Notes under the pieces: generated by a model
What the model was told of the DNA's origin: nothing
Database searches by the model: none
The model's input: the letters and a program-made list of their open reading frames with translations, nothing else
Shown here: in pieces, positions 28,561 to 37,593 of the stretch
How positions within the stretch are numbered: position 1 is the first letter of the stretch
Layout of the letters: each line of letters begins with the position of its first letter
Source: CAXNKG01 sp964202965
Lineage (GTDB): Bacteria > Acidobacteriota > Vicinamibacteria > Vicinamibacterales > UBA2999
Length of the DNA stretch: 64,000 bases
NCBI GenBank assembly: GCA_964202965.1
Contig: CAXNKG010000009.1
Coordinates: forward strand, 1-64,000
Reading direction: 5' to 3'
Made by a program: the position numbers and the translations under genes

Positions 28561-29768
28561 TGTCCTTTTCCCTCCCAGGCCGGCAGCGCGCAGCGTGTCG
28601 GCCGATCCGTCCGGTAGCCGAGCAGATAGTCGGCCTGCATGATCTTGTGGATTTCGCGCGTCCCCTCGTAGATCACCGCCGCCTTGCAGTTGCGGTAGAA
28701 CCGGCCCACGGGATACTCATCGGAGTAGCCGTTGGCGCCATGGATCTGGACGGCGTCGCTCGCAGCGCGCTCGGACGCGACGGTCGAAAACCACTTCGCC
28801 AGGCCGGTCTCTTTCGTATTCCGGCGGCCCTGATTCTTCAGCCATCCCGAGCGGAGCCAGAGCAGCCGTGACGCCTCGTAGTCCGACTCCATCTGCGCAA
28901 TCATCTCTTTGACCAGCTGGTGCTCGCCGATCTCGACACCGAACGTCTTGCGCGTCTTCGCGTATGTCACACTGGCGTCGCGGCAGGCCCGGATGAGTCC
29001 CGTGGCGCCGGCGGCGACGGTGTAGCGCCCCTGATCGAGCGCGAACATCGCGATCTTGAATCCCTCGCCCTCGCGTCCCACGAGGTTCTCCTGCGGGATC
29101 TCGACATCTTCCATCTTGAAGAAGCCGGTATTCCCCGCCAGGATGCCCCACTTCTCCTTGAGCGTGCCGCTCGAGAACCCCTTGAACCCGCGCTCGACGA
29201 TGAACGCGCTGATGCCGCTCGTATCCCGCTGCTTCTTCTTCTCCAGGTCGCTATAGGCAAACACCAGGAAGTGATCGGCAACGTCCCCCAGCGAAATCCA
29301 CATCTTCTCGCCTGTCAGCAGATAGCGATCGCCCTTTTTGATGGCCACCGTCTGAAGCCCGCGCACATCGCTGCCCGCGGACGGCTCCGTCAGGCCATAG
29401 CTGGCGATCTTCGTTCCCTGCGCCTGCGGGACGAGATAGCGCTGCTTCTGATCCTCTGTCCCCCACGCCAGGAGCGTGAGCGAGTTCAGTCCCATGTGGA
29501 CTGACATGATCACTCGCAGTGAGGTATCGACGTACTCAAGCTCCTCGCTGGCGAGGCCGAGGGCGATGTAATCCATCCCGGCGCCGCCGTATTCCACGGG
29601 AATGGAAATTCCGAGCAGCCCAAGCGAGGCCATCTGGGGAAGAATCGCGGGATCGAAACGGTGGGCGCGGTCCAGGTCGTGAATGCGCGGAGCGACTTCG
29701 CGCCCGGCCCACTCGCGTACTGACTGCGCGAGAAGCCGGTGGTCGTCCGTCAGATCGAAACTCAGCAT
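28557..29768 (-). CDS. Acyl-CoA dehydrogenase
   Basis: This FAD enzyme oxidises an acyl-CoA to the 2-enoyl-CoA. The 403-residue protein has the three-domain layout with SFDLTDDHRLLAQSVREWAG, the FAD/substrate motif YGLTEPSAGSDVRGLQT, MWISLGDVADHFLVFA, and the C-terminal QIHGANGYSDEYPVGRFYR followed by VIYEGTREIHKIM, in which the glutamate is the likely catalytic base. I chose the ATG at 29768 as the family start. It overlaps the end of the SAM hydrolase gene by seven bases. The acyl substrate is unknown, and no electron-transfer flavoprotein genes are in the window. Confidence 0.93.
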
Positions 29769-30559
29769 CCGGGCAAACGTACCACAGTCACCCGCGCGCC
29801 GCGAGCCAGCTGCAGACGCTCGGCGGCGCTCCCGCCGTTCACCGCCACTTCGAGATGCCCGGAACTGCCAAAGAGCGCGCACACGGAGCCGGGAGCGACG
29901 TCGGCATAGGTCGCGACGACGCGGTCAACCGCCTGCGTCCCCACCGTCACCTCGATGTCCGCCCCCGCAAATCGCTCGAAGGTCCGTCTGTCGAGATTCG
30001 TGATCAGATTGCCGAATCGATCGACGCGAAGGACGTCCGCGACGATCTGTGCATCCGTAACCACCGGTTCCGGGACGTCGAGCGTCGTCCACGTAGTGAG
30101 CGTCCGCCCGAGCGCGCTCAGTTCCAGCCCTTTTGCCAGCCACGCCGCGGCGGGCGCAAACCGGTCCCGTCCCTCGAAGGTGCGGCTGACCGTGGGCCGC
30201 GCGTACTTCCGCTCCGTCAACTCGACCACGCGCCGCGGCGCAGTTTCGCGGAAGACGAGACTGAGGATGCCGTTGTCTGGTGCGACGAACCGGTATCCCC
30301 CGGCCTCCGCCGCCAGCGGCCGCCGGGCCGATCCGACGCCGGGGTCCACGACGACCAGAAAAATCGTTCCGGCCGGGAAGGACTTATAGGACGCCGCGAG
30401 CTCGAGGCCACCCCCCAGGACGTCGTGCGGATCGATATCGTGGGTGATATCGACGAGCGCCGCCTCGGGGCACAACCCGAGCACGACGCCCTTCATCGCG
30501 CCCGCGTAGTGGTCCCTGGTGCCGAAATCAGTGAGCAGCGCGACGACAGGCCTGGCCAT
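29762..30559 (-). CDS. SAM hydrolase (DUF62 / SAM hydroxide adenosyltransferase)
   Basis: The 265-residue protein carries the DUF62 signatures: LLTDFGTRDHYAGAMKG at the N-terminus, DITHDIDPHDV, VVVDPGVGSARRPL, FVAPDNGILS, and the C-terminal domain with VDRFGNLITN. Members split S-adenosylmethionine into adenosine and methionine using water, and are related to the fluorinase and chlorinase. Nothing here suggests halide use: the fluorinase-specific insertion loop is not apparent. It is preceded by a strong hairpin at 30563-30617. Confidence 0.92.
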   Translation of the reverse strand: MARPVVALLTDFGTRDHYAGAMKGVVLGLCPEAALVDITHDIDPHDVLGGGLELAASYKSFPAGTIFLVVVDPGVGSARRPLAAEAGGYRFVAPDNGILSLVFRETAPRRVVELTERKYARPTVSRTFEGRDRFAPAAAWLAKGLELSALGRTLTTWTTLDVPEPVVTDAQIVADVLRVDRFGNLITNLDRRTFERFAGADIEVTVGTQAVDRVVATYADVAPGSVCALFGSSGHLEVAVNGGSAAERLQLARGARVTVVRLPGC

Positions 30560-30562
30560 TTG

Positions 30563-30617
30563 AATGGGGTCGGGGGTCCTTTATGTGTGTCCTCTTTAAA
30601 TGACCCCCGACCCCATT
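30563..30617. repeat. Perfect 16-bp inverted repeat (hairpin) at the end of the methyltransferase gene
   Basis: AATGGGGTCGGGGGTC at 30563-30578 is matched exactly by its reverse complement at 30602-30617 with a 23-base spacer. The stem is very GC-rich. It lies between two reverse-strand genes and the right arm encodes the last codons of the methyltransferase (Met-Gly-Ser-Gly-Val-Ile-stop). It could act as a bidirectional terminator or be a REP-type dispersed palindrome; no long T run follows. Confidence 0.85.
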
Positions 30618-31300
30618 TCAGTGGCCGGCGATTTGGGTGGCTTGCGGAACAGCACCTCCCGCAGATTGGTCTTGAGGAGGAAGTTCTCGGTGATTCGCAG
30701 CGGCTCGAAGAGCCGTTGGATGTCGCGATTCAGCAACGGCCGCTGCTTGGCCCGAGCCGCCGCGTACGGCTTGTGCTGCAGATGCGCGCGGTCGATTACG
30801 ACGTGCTTGGTGTAGGTGGCCGGCGTGTTCGGGCGTGGCTCAGCCGTCGTGAAGAACGCGAGCAGTGCGCCGCCGGGACGCAGGACGCGCTTCAACTGTC
30901 GAGCAAGCCGCTCGCCTGCGTCCTTGTCCAGGTAGTCAAAGATGTCCCAGCAGAGAATCCCGTCGATCGTCTCCGATTCCTGGGGAAAGCGCGTATCGAA
31001 GAAACGCGGAAGATCCTCCAGCCTGCCCCCGGTGACATGCCGATCGATGTCCTTCGACAGATCCTCCACGAGGATCTTGCATCCGACCTCCTGGCCGAAG
31101 AACGTGACGTTCGAGCCGACAACCGGGCCGAGATCGAGGAGGACGGGCGCCGTCCGGCCGCTCAACCCGGCAAGGAACCGGTCGAGCGCTTTGGTGGGGT
31201 GGCTGGGACCGTCGACGGCGTCAGGCGGTTCTTCCTTCCGGCGGCGGGTAAAGAGGTCCGAGAAAGCCACGGGCAACTCGTGACTGGAGATGCCGCGCAT
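30596..31300 (-). CDS. Class I SAM-dependent methyltransferase
   Basis: The 234-residue protein has a Rossmann methyltransferase core: motif I PVLLDLGPVVGSNVTFF (a variant of the DxGxGxG loop), motif II ILVEDL, motif IV GILCWDIFDYLD, and RVLRPGGALLAFF. The first 60 residues are polar and the substrate is unknown. It lies 25 bases downstream of the bactofilin gene, an arrangement that may link it to cell-shape functions. Its final residues EMGSGVI come from one arm of the hairpin repeat, so the natural C-terminus may have been altered by the repeat. Confidence 0.84.
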   Translation of the reverse strand: MRGISSHELPVAFSDLFTRRRKEEPPDAVDGPSHPTKALDRFLAGLSGRTAPVLLDLGPVVGSNVTFFGQEVGCKILVEDLSKDIDRHVTGGRLEDLPRFFDTRFPQESETIDGILCWDIFDYLDKDAGERLARQLKRVLRPGGALLAFFTTAEPRPNTPATYTKHVVIDRAHLQHKPYAAARAKQRPLLNRDIQRLFEPLRITENFLLKTNLREVLFRKPPKSPATEMGSGVI

Positions 31301-31325
31301 CCCCAGTCACAGTAAGAATGCGGTC

Positions 31326-31883
31326 CTAGCGCGCCGCGGGCTGGGCCACTTGGGCGGCCGGAGCCGGCTGCGCCGCGGGAGCGGCCTGCGCGGCCGGACG
31401 CTGCTGCTGTTGATGAGCCTGCGGCTTCGCCGCGGCCTCGGGTCCCTTGCGCTGCATGTCGACGCTGCCGCGGAAATGCGCGCCGTCGGCGATCGCCACG
31501 CGCGGGGCAACGATGTCACCGTCGACAGAGCCGCCGTCACGAATCTCGACCTTGTCGGTCGCGTTGACGTTGCCGGTGACTTCGCCGAGAACAATCAGCG
31601 CCTTCGCGAACACCTGCGCCCGAATCTTGCCATTGGGGCCGATGGTGAGAATGTGGTCCTTCAACTCGATCTTGCCCTCGACCTGGCCTTCGATGGTGAC
31701 GTCCTCACTACCGTTCAACTCGCCCTTGATGACCACCGACTTTCCAATATTCACAACATCTCTCCCCGTCTGCGGCCGAGGCTCAGGCTGCGCGGACGAA
31801 CTTGACTGTTGACTCTGGACGGCCGGCCCTGTGGGGGTGACAGCGCCGCTCGCCGGTTTCACGGATTCATCTCGCTTCCACAT
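31326..31883 (-). CDS. Bactofilin (polymer-forming cytoskeletal protein)
   Basis: The 185-residue protein has a central bactofilin beta-helix (about residues 43-140: NIGKSVVIKGELNGSEDVTI, EGKIELKDHILTIGPNGKI, then VEIRDGGSVDGDIVAPRV) flanked by a disordered N-terminus and a Pro/Ala/Gln-rich tail. Bactofilins polymerise without nucleotide and organise cell shape or envelope enzymes. A GGAGG ribosome site precedes the ATG. It is probably the first gene of the reverse-strand run leading to the methyltransferase. Confidence 0.93.
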   Translation of the reverse strand: MWKRDESVKPASGAVTPTGPAVQSQQSSSSAQPEPRPQTGRDVVNIGKSVVIKGELNGSEDVTIEGQVEGKIELKDHILTIGPNGKIRAQVFAKALIVLGEVTGNVNATDKVEIRDGGSVDGDIVAPRVAIADGAHFRGSVDMQRKGPEAAAKPQAHQQQQRPAAQAAPAAQPAPAAQVAQPAAR

Positions 31884-32025
31884 ATGCGTCCTCCGCCTGC
31901 TTCCTTCGGGTCAGCGGGCTTCTTTCGTGGGCCTCTCACGATCCAAAAAACCGGATAGGTGGACGGCCCGAGCCAGAGCCCACAGAGTATATCGGCCGCT
32001 CGAAACTATTGTCTAGGGCGTTTTA

Positions 32026-32054
32026 TTGCTGGGACTTAGCGCGAATGCTACGAT
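32026..32054 (+). promoter_or_regulatory. Promoter of the cysteine desulfurase-mnmA operon
   Basis: TTGCTG at 32026-32031 and TACGAT at 32049-32054 are separated by 17 bases. Transcription would begin near 32061. This argues against the ATG at 32053 as the cysteine desulfurase start and supports the GTG at 32074. Confidence 0.6.
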
Positions 32055-32073
32055 GCCGTTCAGGGCCTTTCAG

Positions 32074-33240
32074 GTGCATCGGATCTACCTCGATCACAAC
32101 GCCACGACCCCCCTCCATCCCGCCGTCATCGACACCATGACGACGGTCATGCGGGAGACCTTCGGGAACCCGTCGAGCGTCCACCACTTTGGGCAAAAGG
32201 CCAAGTCGGTCGTCGACGAGGCCCGAACCGCAGTGGCGGACCTTCTCGGCGGCGATCCGTCCGAAGTCGTCTTCACGAGCGGGGGGACGGAAAGCGACAA
32301 CTTCGCGATCCGCGGCATTGCCGAGGCGCTCGAGCACTCCGGCCGGCGGCACCTCATTGCCACCGGCATCGAGCACGAGGCGGTGCTCAACACCCTGAGG
32401 GCGCTCGCCCGGCGCGGGTGGACGACTACGCTTCTCCCCGTCGATCAGACGGGCATCGTATCGCCCGGCGCCCTGGGCGCCGCGCTCACGGATCAGACCG
32501 CGCTCGTCTCGGTCATGCACGCCAATAACGAGATCGGCACGATCCAGCCGATCGCCGAGCTCGCGCGCCTGGCGCACGACCGGGGCGCGATCTTCCATAC
32601 AGACGCCGTGCAGACCGCCGGAAAGATTCCGCTCGACGCCAAGGCGCTCGGCGCCGACCTTGTGTCGATCTCGGCGCACAAATTCTACGGTCCCAAGGGC
32701 GTGGGCGTGCTCTGGATTCGCCGCGGCCTGCGTCTGGTTCCGCTCATGAGCGGCGGCAAACATGAGCGCAGCCGCCGGGCCGGCACCGAGAACGTGGCGG
32801 GGATCGCCGGCATGGGTCAGGCGGCGACAATCGCCCTCGAGAAGATGGCGGAGGAGGCGCCGCGCCTGGCTGCGCTGCGCGATCGACTCGAGGAGGCGGT
32901 GCTCCAGGCGGTTCCTGGCACCGCGGTGAACGGCGCCCGCGCCGCCCGTGTCGCCAACACGACGAACATCAGCTTCGACCGGGTCGAGGCGGAGTCGCTC
33001 CTGATTGCGCTCGATCTGGAAGGCGTGGCGGTGTCCACGGGATCCGCCTGCTCGTCGGGCACGCTCGAGCCGTCGCACGTCCTCAAGGCGATGGGATTCC
33101 CTGCCCATCGGGCGCAGAACTCCATCCGCTTCAGCCTGGGCGCCGCAAATACGGACGCGGAGATCGATCGCGTGGTGGCGATCCTGCCGGCGGTGGTCGA
33201 CAAGCTTCGAACCCTTACACGAGTGCCCGCTCGTGCCTGA
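32074..33240 (+). CDS. Cysteine desulfurase (IscS/NifS family)
   Basis: This PLP enzyme takes sulfur from cysteine and passes it as a persulfide. The 388-residue protein starts VHRIYLDHNATTPLHPAV, the family N-terminus. It has GGTESDNFAIRG, NNEIGTIQPI, the PLP lysine in SISAHKFYGPKG and the persulfide cysteine in STGSACSSGTLEPSHVL. The GTG at 32074 is preferred over upstream ATG codons because the predicted promoter overlaps those. It overlaps mnmA by eight bases, so it is likely the sulfur donor for tRNA thiolation. Confidence 0.94.
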   Translation: MHRIYLDHNATTPLHPAVIDTMTTVMRETFGNPSSVHHFGQKAKSVVDEARTAVADLLGGDPSEVVFTSGGTESDNFAIRGIAEALEHSGRRHLIATGIEHEAVLNTLRALARRGWTTTLLPVDQTGIVSPGALGAALTDQTALVSVMHANNEIGTIQPIAELARLAHDRGAIFHTDAVQTAGKIPLDAKALGADLVSISAHKFYGPKGVGVLWIRRGLRLVPLMSGGKHERSRRAGTENVAGIAGMGQAATIALEKMAEEAPRLAALRDRLEEAVLQAVPGTAVNGARAARVANTTNISFDRVEAESLLIALDLEGVAVSTGSACSSGTLEPSHVLKAMGFPAHRAQNSIRFSLGAANTDAEIDRVVAILPAVVDKLRTLTRVPARA

Positions 33241-34300
33241 TACGCGGATCGTCGTCGCCATGTCCGGGGGCGTGGACTCGTCTGTCGCAGCCGCGCTCCT
33301 CGCCGAGCAAGGGCATGACGTCATCGGGTTGTCGATGCAGCTGTATGATCAGCGCGGCACGCAGTCGTTCGGCAGCTGCTGCACCCTCGACGATCTCCAC
33401 GACGCGCGCCGCGTGGCGGCGGCCATCGGCATCCCGCACTACATCCTGAATCTCGAGCAGCGATTCCAGGACACCGTTGTCTCAAACTTCGTGCGCGAGT
33501 ACGCCTCGGGCCGGACGCCGCTCCCCTGCGCGCACTGCAACAGCGACCTGAAGTTCTCGACGCTGCTCGAGCGGGCGCGAGGGTTCGGTGCAGATCGTGT
33601 CGCGACGGGACATTACGCGCGCGTCGAGACGGGCCCTGATGGACGCGTCCTGCTGAAGCGGAGCGCGGACACTGGCAAGGATCAGTCGTATTTCCTGTTC
33701 TCTCTCACGCAGGACCAGCTCGCGTCGGCGGTTTTTCCGGTCGGGGCACTCCTCAAGCCGGCAGTCCGGCGCGAAGCGCAGCGCCTGGGCCTGGCCGTTG
33801 CGGACAAGGCGGACAGTCAGGAAATCTGCTTTGTCCCGGACGGCGACTATGCGTCGTTCGTGGCGCGCCAGGAGCCGGCGGTCGCCCGCACAGGGACCAT
33901 CGTGAACCAGCAGGGCGATGTGCTCGGCGCGCACGAGGGCGTTCACCGCTTCACCGTGGGTCAGCGCAAGGGCCTCGGCGTCTCTGCGTCGATTCCACTG
34001 TACGTGCTGAAGATCGACGTGGACGCAGCGGCGGTGACTGTCGGTCCCCGGGCTGCACTCGATCAGACGGCGCTGACGGCGTCAGGTGTCAACTGGATTG
34101 CCGTGGATGCGCCCGCCTCATGGACCCCGGTCGCCGCGCAGATCCGCCATCGTCATCGCGCCGCTGCCGGGCGCGTGCGAAGCCTGGACCAGGGCCGTGC
34201 CGAGTTCGAGTTCGAAACGCCGCAGCCGGCCATCACCCCTGGCCAGGCGGTTGTCTTTTACGAGGACGATGTCGTGGTGGGAGGCGGCTGGATCGATTAG
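33233..34300 (+). CDS. mnmA: tRNA-specific 2-thiouridylase MnmA
   Basis: MnmA puts sulfur on the wobble uridine (U34) of tRNA for Glu, Gln and Lys. The 355-residue protein has the PP-loop AMSGGVDSSVAAALL, the first catalytic cysteine in PCAHCNSDLKF and the second in QEICFVPDGDY, and the C-terminal tRNA-binding barrel. I chose the GTG at 33233 (VPDTRIVVAMSGG). It overlaps the cysteine desulfurase stop by eight bases, so translation is coupled, and it is convergent with the dinB-like gene with a four-base overlap. Confidence 0.96.
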   Translation: MPDTRIVVAMSGGVDSSVAAALLAEQGHDVIGLSMQLYDQRGTQSFGSCCTLDDLHDARRVAAAIGIPHYILNLEQRFQDTVVSNFVREYASGRTPLPCAHCNSDLKFSTLLERARGFGADRVATGHYARVETGPDGRVLLKRSADTGKDQSYFLFSLTQDQLASAVFPVGALLKPAVRREAQRLGLAVADKADSQEICFVPDGDYASFVARQEPAVARTGTIVNQQGDVLGAHEGVHRFTVGQRKGLGVSASIPLYVLKIDVDAAAVTVGPRAALDQTALTASGVNWIAVDAPASWTPVAAQIRHRHRAAAGRVRSLDQGRAEFEFETPQPAITPGQAVVFYEDDVVVGGGWID

Positions 34301-34770
34301 CGCTGAAGCCGCTTCAGAATCTGAATCTGGCCGGCGTGATGCAGGTCGTGCGCGGCAATCCCTGACAGTAAGGCGAAGCTACTGACCTTGCTGCCGCGCG
34401 GCGTGCGGTCCAGTTCACGGTCGGAGAGCGCGGCGACCGCCTCCCTGAGCCGTGTGTGCTGTTCGTCGAGGAGCGCCACATCCTGACGCCAGCCACGTTC
34501 ATCCGAGGCATCCTCCCGCACGAACCAGTTCGAGCCCTTCAGCGGAAACGACCCTCGCGCGCCGCCGGCAAAGCGCCGCTGCACTGCGTACTTCCAGTAC
34601 GCGGCATGGACCACCAATTCCCAGATGTTGTGACGACTACGCGCGGGCCGCCACGCCGCCTGACGCGCGCCGAGACCGCGGATGGATCCGCGGAGATTGG
34701 TCCCGTGCCAGGACCGCCTGTTGTAGGCGGTATCCAGGATAGTGAGCAGATCGGCGACGCGCTCGTTCAC
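34297..34770 (-). CDS. DinB/YfiT-like four-helix metalloenzyme
   Basis: The 157-residue protein matches the DinB superfamily: a four-helix bundle with the metal-binding histidines in SRHNIWELVVHAAYWKYAV (about residue 50) and in the late motif AAHDLHHAGQIQ. Members include mycothiol- or bacillithiol-dependent transferases and many of unknown role. The GTG at 34770 overlaps the trxB stop (GTGA), so it is part of glgA-trxA-trxB-dinB, and a thiol-related function is possible but not shown. Confidence 0.85.
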   Translation of the reverse strand: MNERVADLLTILDTAYNRRSWHGTNLRGSIRGLGARQAAWRPARSRHNIWELVVHAAYWKYAVQRRFAGGARGSFPLKGSNWFVREDASDERGWRQDVALLDEQHTRLREAVAALSDRELDRTPRGSKVSSFALLSGIAAHDLHHAGQIQILKRLQR

Positions 34771-35732
34771 AGCTGCGCGACGGTCGACGGCTGGTGCAGC
34801 TCGTCTGGAATGCCTTCGAGGTACCGCTCGGCGTCGATCGCCGCCATGCACCCCGATCCGGCGGCGGTCACCGCCTGGCGGTAGATGTGGTCCTGCACGT
34901 CGCCGGCCGCGAACACGCCGGGGACATTCGTCCGCGTCCCTTCGCGGGTGACGACGTAGCCGCTGGCGTCGAGGGCCACCTGGTCCTTGAAGAGCGACGT
35001 GTTCGGCGTATGGCCTATGGCGATGAATACGCCGTCGAGCGGCACGTCGCGGAGCTGCCCGGTCTTCAGATTCCGGACCACGATGCCCGTCACCTCGCCC
35101 TTCTGGACGTCGTTGATGTCGGCAATCTCGGAATCCCAGATGAAATCGATCTTCGGGTTCGCCAGCGCCTTGTCCTGCATGATCTTCGACGCCCGAAGCG
35201 TATCGCGCCGATGAATCACCGTGACCTTCGAGGCGAAGCGGGAGAGGTACACCGCCTCCTCCATCGCCGAGTCGCCCCCGCCCACGACGGCAATGGGCTT
35301 GCCGCGGAAGAAGTAGCCGTCACATGTCGCGCACGTCGAGACGCCGTGCCCCGAGAGCTTCCGGTCGGCGCCGATCTCGAGCCAGCGCGCCGACGCCCCT
35401 GTCGCAATGATGAGCGCCTCGGCCGTGATCGTCTTGCCGTCGCCCATCGCCAGCGTGAAAGGCCGCCGTGACAGGTCGACGGACACCACGTTGCCCATGA
35501 GAATCTCTGTGCCGAAGCGCTCCGCCTGGGCGCGCATCTCGGTCATGAGATCGGGACCCATGATGCCGTCGCGGTATCCCGGCCAGTTGTCGACCATCGT
35601 CGTCAGCATGAGCTGCCCGCCCGCTTCGAGGCCTTCGATGAGCAGGGGCGAGAGGTTCGCGCGCGCCGTGTAGAGCGCGGCCGTCAGCCCCGCTGGGCCG
35701 GAGCCGATGATCACGACCTTCCGATCGGCCAT
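34767..35732 (-). CDS. trxB: Thioredoxin reductase
   Basis: TrxB passes electrons from NADPH through FAD to thioredoxin. The 321-residue protein has the FAD motif GSGPAGLTAALYTARA, the redox-active cysteines in STCATCDGYFF, the NADPH motif VVGGGDSAMEEA and the C-terminal GVFAAGDVQDHIYRQAVTAAGSG. I started at the ATG at 35732, which overlaps the thioredoxin stop by one base, rather than at an in-frame extension lying over trxA. The pair makes a complete thioredoxin system. Confidence 0.97.
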   Translation of the reverse strand: MADRKVVIIGSGPAGLTAALYTARANLSPLLIEGLEAGGQLMLTTMVDNWPGYRDGIMGPDLMTEMRAQAERFGTEILMGNVVSVDLSRRPFTLAMGDGKTITAEALIIATGASARWLEIGADRKLSGHGVSTCATCDGYFFRGKPIAVVGGGDSAMEEAVYLSRFASKVTVIHRRDTLRASKIMQDKALANPKIDFIWDSEIADINDVQKGEVTGIVVRNLKTGQLRDVPLDGVFIAIGHTPNTSLFKDQVALDASGYVVTREGTRTNVPGVFAAGDVQDHIYRQAVTAAGSGCMAAIDAERYLEGIPDELHQPSTVAQL

Positions 35733-36055
35733 CAGAGGTGTTTTTCGATCATGCGCGCGATGTCTTCCTTCGGCGCGAGGCCCACGAGGGTGTCGGCCAG
35801 CTGGCCGTCCTTGAACAGCAGCAGCGTCGGGATGCCGCGAATCATGAAGCGGCTGGGCACGTTCGGGTTCTCGTCCACGTTCATCTTGGCCACGCTCGCC
35901 CGGCCGTCGTAGGTGCCGGCCAGTTCTTCCACGATCGGGGCGATGCGCCGGCAGGGGCCGCACCATTCCGCCCAGAAGTCCACGAGGGTGACGCCGTTCT
36001 TGATCTCCGTGTCGAAATTGCTATCGGTCAGGATCTTGAGTTTGTCGGATGCCAT
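35732..36055 (-). CDS. trxA: Thioredoxin
   Basis: The 107-residue protein is a standard thioredoxin with the active site WAEWCGPCRRIAP near residue 30, the cis-proline region RGIPTLLLF and the usual length. It reduces protein disulfides and is recharged by the adjacent trxB product. An AGAGAGAG purine run just before the ATG serves as ribosome site. It follows glgA by 24 bases. Confidence 0.97.
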   Translation of the reverse strand: MASDKLKILTDSNFDTEIKNGVTLVDFWAEWCGPCRRIAPIVEELAGTYDGRASVAKMNVDENPNVPSRFMIRGIPTLLLFKDGQLADTLVGLAPKEDIARMIEKHL

Positions 36056-36079
36056 GTCTCTCTCTCTTGGTTTATCGCT

Positions 36080-37483
36080 CTATATTGTCGCGCGTTCGTA
36101 GACTTCCACATACCTCCGGGCGGAAGTATCCCAGGACAGGTCGAGCGCCATGCCGGCCGTCTGGAGACGACGCCAGGCGCCGCGGTCGTGGTACGTGCGA
36201 ATAGCCTGCCGGAGCGCTTCGACCAGGGCAGCCGGCGTATAGGCCTGAAACGTAAAACCGGTGCCAGCGCCTGTCGAGAAATCGACATTCTGAACGGTAT
36301 CGAACAGCCCCCCTACGGCCCTGACGACGGGCACGGTGCCATACCTGAGGCTGTACATCTGGTTGAGACCGCACGGCTCGAAGCGGGACGGCATCAGGAA
36401 CAGGTCCGCCCCGGCCTCGATCTGGTGCGCGAGCGCTTCGTCGAAGCCAATCCGGACCGCGACGCGGTCGGGATGCGCCGCGGCCAGTGATGTCCACATT
36501 TCCTCGTACCGGCGCTCCCCGTTTCCGAGGAGGACATACGCGGCGTCGATCCGGAGCAGATCGGTCAGGCTCCGCGCCAGGAGGTCGAAGCCCTTCTGGT
36601 CCACCAGGCGCGAGACCATCCCGACGACGGGACGGTCGAGATCGGGCTCAGTTGAAGGCAGACCCAGCGCGGCCAGCAGCTGCCGCTTGGCGACACGCTT
36701 TCCGTCGAGGTGCTCGGCGTCGTACGGCGCGTCAACGTACCGGTCAGCCGCGGGGTTCCATTCGTCGTAGTCGATCCCGTTCAGGATCCCGACGAGGTCG
36801 GCGCCGCGGCTGCGAAGGATTCCGTCGAATCCACAGCCGAACTCCTCCGTCTGAATTTCCTCGGCATAGCGCGGACTGACAGTGGTGACGAGGCGGCTGA
36901 AGACGATCCCACCCTTGAGAAGACTGATGCGCCCCCAGAACTCCAGCGCGTCGGCACTCAAGAGTTCGCGTCCCAGACCGATGCGCGACAGCCACTCCGC
37001 GCCGAAGAGTCCCTGGTACGCGAGATTGTGAATGGTGAACACGACGGGCCCGCGGTGGACCACCGGAATGAGGCCGGCCTGCCAATCGTGGGCATGAATC
37101 AGGTCGTAGGAGTGGGACGGCTGGCCGGCCCATGCCAGCGCCGCGCGGCTCAGGAAGGCGAATCGCGCGGCGTTGTCCGGATAGTCCTCCCCGGCATGCA
37201 CATAGAGGTCGTCGCGATCGAAGTACGCGGGGTGATCAACGAAGAGCGTCCGTACGCCGTGGCTGGTGACAGCGTGCACCTGCGCGTCCCTGGCGGCGCT
37301 CCCGTCAATCACGGTCACCACGCCGGCGCGCGCGCCTTCGGGAACGCCGCGATAGCGCGGCATGATGACGTCCACGGCATGTCCCAGCCGCGCCAGCGCG
37401 CGCGGGAGCGCCATAAGGACGTCAGCCAGGCCACCGGTCTTGGCGAACGGCGCGGCCTCTGAGGCCACCATTAAGATGCGCAC
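36080..37483 (-). CDS. glgA: Glycogen synthase (ADP-glucose)
   Basis: GlgA extends alpha-1,4-glucan from ADP-glucose. The 467-residue GT5 enzyme has the substrate lysine motif KTGGLADV (residues 15-22), LIHAHDWQAGLIP, TIHNLAYQGLF, and the C-terminal RFEPCGLNQMYSLRYGTVPVV donor motif. The GTG start is followed by RILMVASEAAPFAK, the standard beginning. No other glycogen genes are in the window. The gene is upstream of trxA on the same strand. Confidence 0.96.
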   Translation of the reverse strand: MRILMVASEAAPFAKTGGLADVLMALPRALARLGHAVDVIMPRYRGVPEGARAGVVTVIDGSAARDAQVHAVTSHGVRTLFVDHPAYFDRDDLYVHAGEDYPDNAARFAFLSRAALAWAGQPSHSYDLIHAHDWQAGLIPVVHRGPVVFTIHNLAYQGLFGAEWLSRIGLGRELLSADALEFWGRISLLKGGIVFSRLVTTVSPRYAEEIQTEEFGCGFDGILRSRGADLVGILNGIDYDEWNPAADRYVDAPYDAEHLDGKRVAKRQLLAALGLPSTEPDLDRPVVGMVSRLVDQKGFDLLARSLTDLLRIDAAYVLLGNGERRYEEMWTSLAAAHPDRVAVRIGFDEALAHQIEAGADLFLMPSRFEPCGLNQMYSLRYGTVPVVRAVGGLFDTVQNVDFSTGAGTGFTFQAYTPAALVEALRQAIRTYHDRGAWRRLQTAGMALDLSWDTSARRYVEVYERATI

Positions 37484-37500
37484 GGGATTACCCGATCAAG

Positions 37501-37576
37501 GCTCGAGGCTCTAGGCTCGAGGCTCAAGGCATGGGTCAGGCATGAGCATTATGCCTTGGGCCCAGAGCCTTGAGCC
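37501..37576. repeat. Degenerate GAGGCTC word repeat with hairpin
   Basis: The glgA/fdhE divergent gap contains repeated variants of GAGGCTC and AGGCTCGAG. An inverted repeat pairs GGCTCAAGGCAT (37521-37532) with ATGCCTTGGGCC (37551-37562) at 11 of 12 positions. A further GAGCCTTGAGCC closes the region. The same word family recurs at 38464-38496, flanking the next gene on its other side. Confidence 0.75.
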
Positions 37577-37581
37577 ATTGG

Positions 37582-37587
37582 TATGAT
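37582..37587 (+). promoter_or_regulatory. -10-like element before the FdhE-like gene
   Basis: TATGAT ends six bases before the GTG at 37594, which would make a leaderless message. It lies just beyond the word-repeat region. Confidence 0.5.
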
Positions 37588-37593
37588 CGACCC

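Noticed and set aside
29762..30559. Fluorinase or chlorinase
   Set aside because: The sequence fits the common SAM hydrolase (DUF62) family, and no fluorinase-type insertion or halogenation genes are present.
29519..31315. Long forward frame across the dehydrogenase, SAM hydrolase and methyltransferase genes
   Set aside because: It is antisense to three well-supported genes and has no domain signatures.
32053..32073. ATG at 32053 as the cysteine desulfurase start
   Set aside because: It falls on the predicted -10 box, and the conserved N-terminus begins at the GTG at 32074.
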